DNA from: CAIXQW01 sp046049675
GTDB taxonomy: Bacteria; Bacteroidota; Bacteroidia; Chitinophagales; Chitinophagaceae
Length of the DNA: 53,854 nt
Direction: 5' to 3'
Assembly: GCA_046049675.1 (NCBI GenBank)
Contig: JBJORA010000092.1
Location: 1 to 53,854 of the forward strand
The notes beneath the pieces were generated by a model. That model worked only from the letters and a program-made list of their open reading frames with translations. It had not been told where the DNA came from and ran no database searches. Positions 53,386 through 53,854 of this stretch are shown here, piece by piece. Position 1 is the stretch's first letter. Each line of letters starts with the position of its first letter. A program made the position numbers and the translations under genes.

Positions 53386-53460
53386 CTGTACCTATAAGAA
53401 AGAAAACTTTTTGAACGAGATCGCAGTTCATTCATGAAGCTTGCCTTCCTATAGGTACAG
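53386..53460. repeat. Inverted repeat of 75 bp (possible small mobile element or RNA hairpin)
   Basis: CTGTACCTATA (53386-53396) and TATAGGTACAG (53450-53460) are perfect inverted arms of 11 bp. Allowing mismatches, pairing extends to about 22 positions (18 matches by eye). The 53 nt between the perfect arms encode nothing recognised. No clear target duplication was seen. Confidence 0.6.
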
Positions 53461-53462
53461 AA

Positions 53463-53510
53463 CACGGGTGGTAGTTTCGTAACCGTTGTTGTATTTCAGG
53501 GTATTTTCTT
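53463..53510 (-). pseudogene. Degenerate remnant of a T9SS sorting-domain tail
   Basis: On the minus strand AAATACAACAACGGTTACGA and the following AACTACCACCC resemble the end of the partial gene at 53786 (AAATACAATCAAGGTTACCA, AACTATAACCC). Translation gives NTTTVTKLPP against NTIKVTKL-stop, with a stop codon just before it. It reads as a decayed duplicate of that gene's 3' end. Confidence 0.45.
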
Positions 53511-53693
53511 TGGTACTACGATTACATGTTTTTGGGTATAATAAACTATAATTACTTTTTGCAATACAAAGATGAGGCATACTATTCTATCTACAAACAC
53601 TACAGAAGCACTTTGAGCACGAAAGGCCTTTTTTTGAGTTCGGGAATAGCTTTTGATTATTTACTGCCTATGCAAGTAGCCACTATTATACAA

Positions 53694-53748
53694 AACAAAA
53701 ATGCTGCACTCTACAACTGTTGCAAATGACAGTAGTAGGGTGCAGCAT
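53694..53748 (-). terminator. Terminator of the partial T9SS gene at the right edge
   Basis: On the minus strand ATGCTGCACCCTAC pairs with GTAGAGTGCAGCAT over 14 positions, one of them a wobble or mismatch, across a 20-nt loop, and is followed by TTTTTGTTTT. It lies 37 nt after the stop at 53786. Confidence 0.8.
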
Positions 53749-53785
53749 AAAGGTGTTATTAGGAATCCCTAAAACAATGCAAGGG

Positions 53786-53854
53786 TTATAGTTTGGTAAC
53801 CTTGATTGTATTTACAGAATATTGCCCTTGTTTTACATTCACAAAGTAGATGCC
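53786..53854 (-). CDS. 3' end of a T9SS cargo gene (partial, cut by window edge)
   Basis: The last 22 codons and stop of a minus-strand gene. The visible end reads GIYFVNVKQGQYSVNTIKVTKL, the classical final strands of a T9SS type A sorting domain (GxYxVxV...KVxKL). The body is outside the window. Confidence 0.75.
   Translation of the reverse strand, partial: GIYFVNVKQGQYSVNTIKVTKL

Larger units (their letters stand above)
53261..53785. other. Gene-free stretch at the right end
   Basis: Over 500 bases with no supported gene. It contains the inverted repeat at 53386-53460, the sorting-domain remnant at 53463-53510 and the terminator at 53694-53748. A 67-codon frame at 53526-53729 overlaps the terminator and is not called. 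Confidence 0.5.

Noticed and set aside
53526..53729. Plus-strand frame of 67 codons
   Set aside because: Overlaps the arm of the terminator of the minus-strand gene.

Overview
The window is a stretch of chromosome from a member of the Bacteroidota, probably of the Chitinophagales/Sphingobacteriales kind; I cannot name the genus. The evidence is a DNA of moderate A+T content, promoters of the Bacteroidota type (TTG at about -33 and TAnnTTTG at about -7), many exported proteins ending in type IX secretion (T9SS) sorting domains, a DUF4834-like small membrane protein, and a small XRE-type regulator of a form I associate with this phylum. No tRNA, rRNA, CRISPR array or insertion-sequence transposase was seen.

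Layout. Positions 300-5432 hold a divergent DUF4834-like gene and the rimP-nusA-infB operon. The operon has a recognisable promoter and, just before the rimP start, a perfect terminator-like stem-loop. Positions 5433-6502 hold repeats (a 21-bp tandem array and a GC-rich palindrome) and a small HTH regulator. Positions 6600-15163 are a cluster of secreted T9SS cargo: a beta-helix protein, two paralogous propeller-like proteins, a CotH-like protein and debris of further members. It is interrupted by a four-helix-bundle (S23/IVS-type) gene and peppered with a dispersed repeat whose core is a perfect GC palindrome, read in frame in several proteins. Positions 15587-25629 hold a giant alpha-2-macroglobulin-like protein and a repetitive T9SS type B adhesin-like protein.

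Positions 25677-36758 are mostly household genes: dxs, an EI24-type membrane protein, an RsmI-like methyltransferase, two small membrane proteins, a selenium pair (mnmH-selD) for 2-selenouridine in tRNA, and a pair of M16 peptidases, one with an intact zinc motif and one degenerate. Positions 37135-46186 hold a third propeller paralog, a methyltransferase, an array of short palindromes, an NlpC/P60 hydrolase and a 1618-residue PKD-type T9SS protein. Positions 46187-50508 hold katG and acs; the end of the window holds a small T9SS protein, a TPR membrane protein and the tail of another T9SS gene.

The most unusual material is at 5.4-13.4 kb. A repeat of the form AATTGAAAATGG + palindrome + GGAAATTGAAAATG occurs in intergenic DNA, right after a signal peptide, at domain boundaries of T9SS proteins, and at both ends of a four-helix-bundle gene that sits where the 5' part of a secreted-protein gene has been lost. 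Compensatory changes keep the palindrome perfect, and a copy near 41.6 kb lacks exactly the central ten bases.
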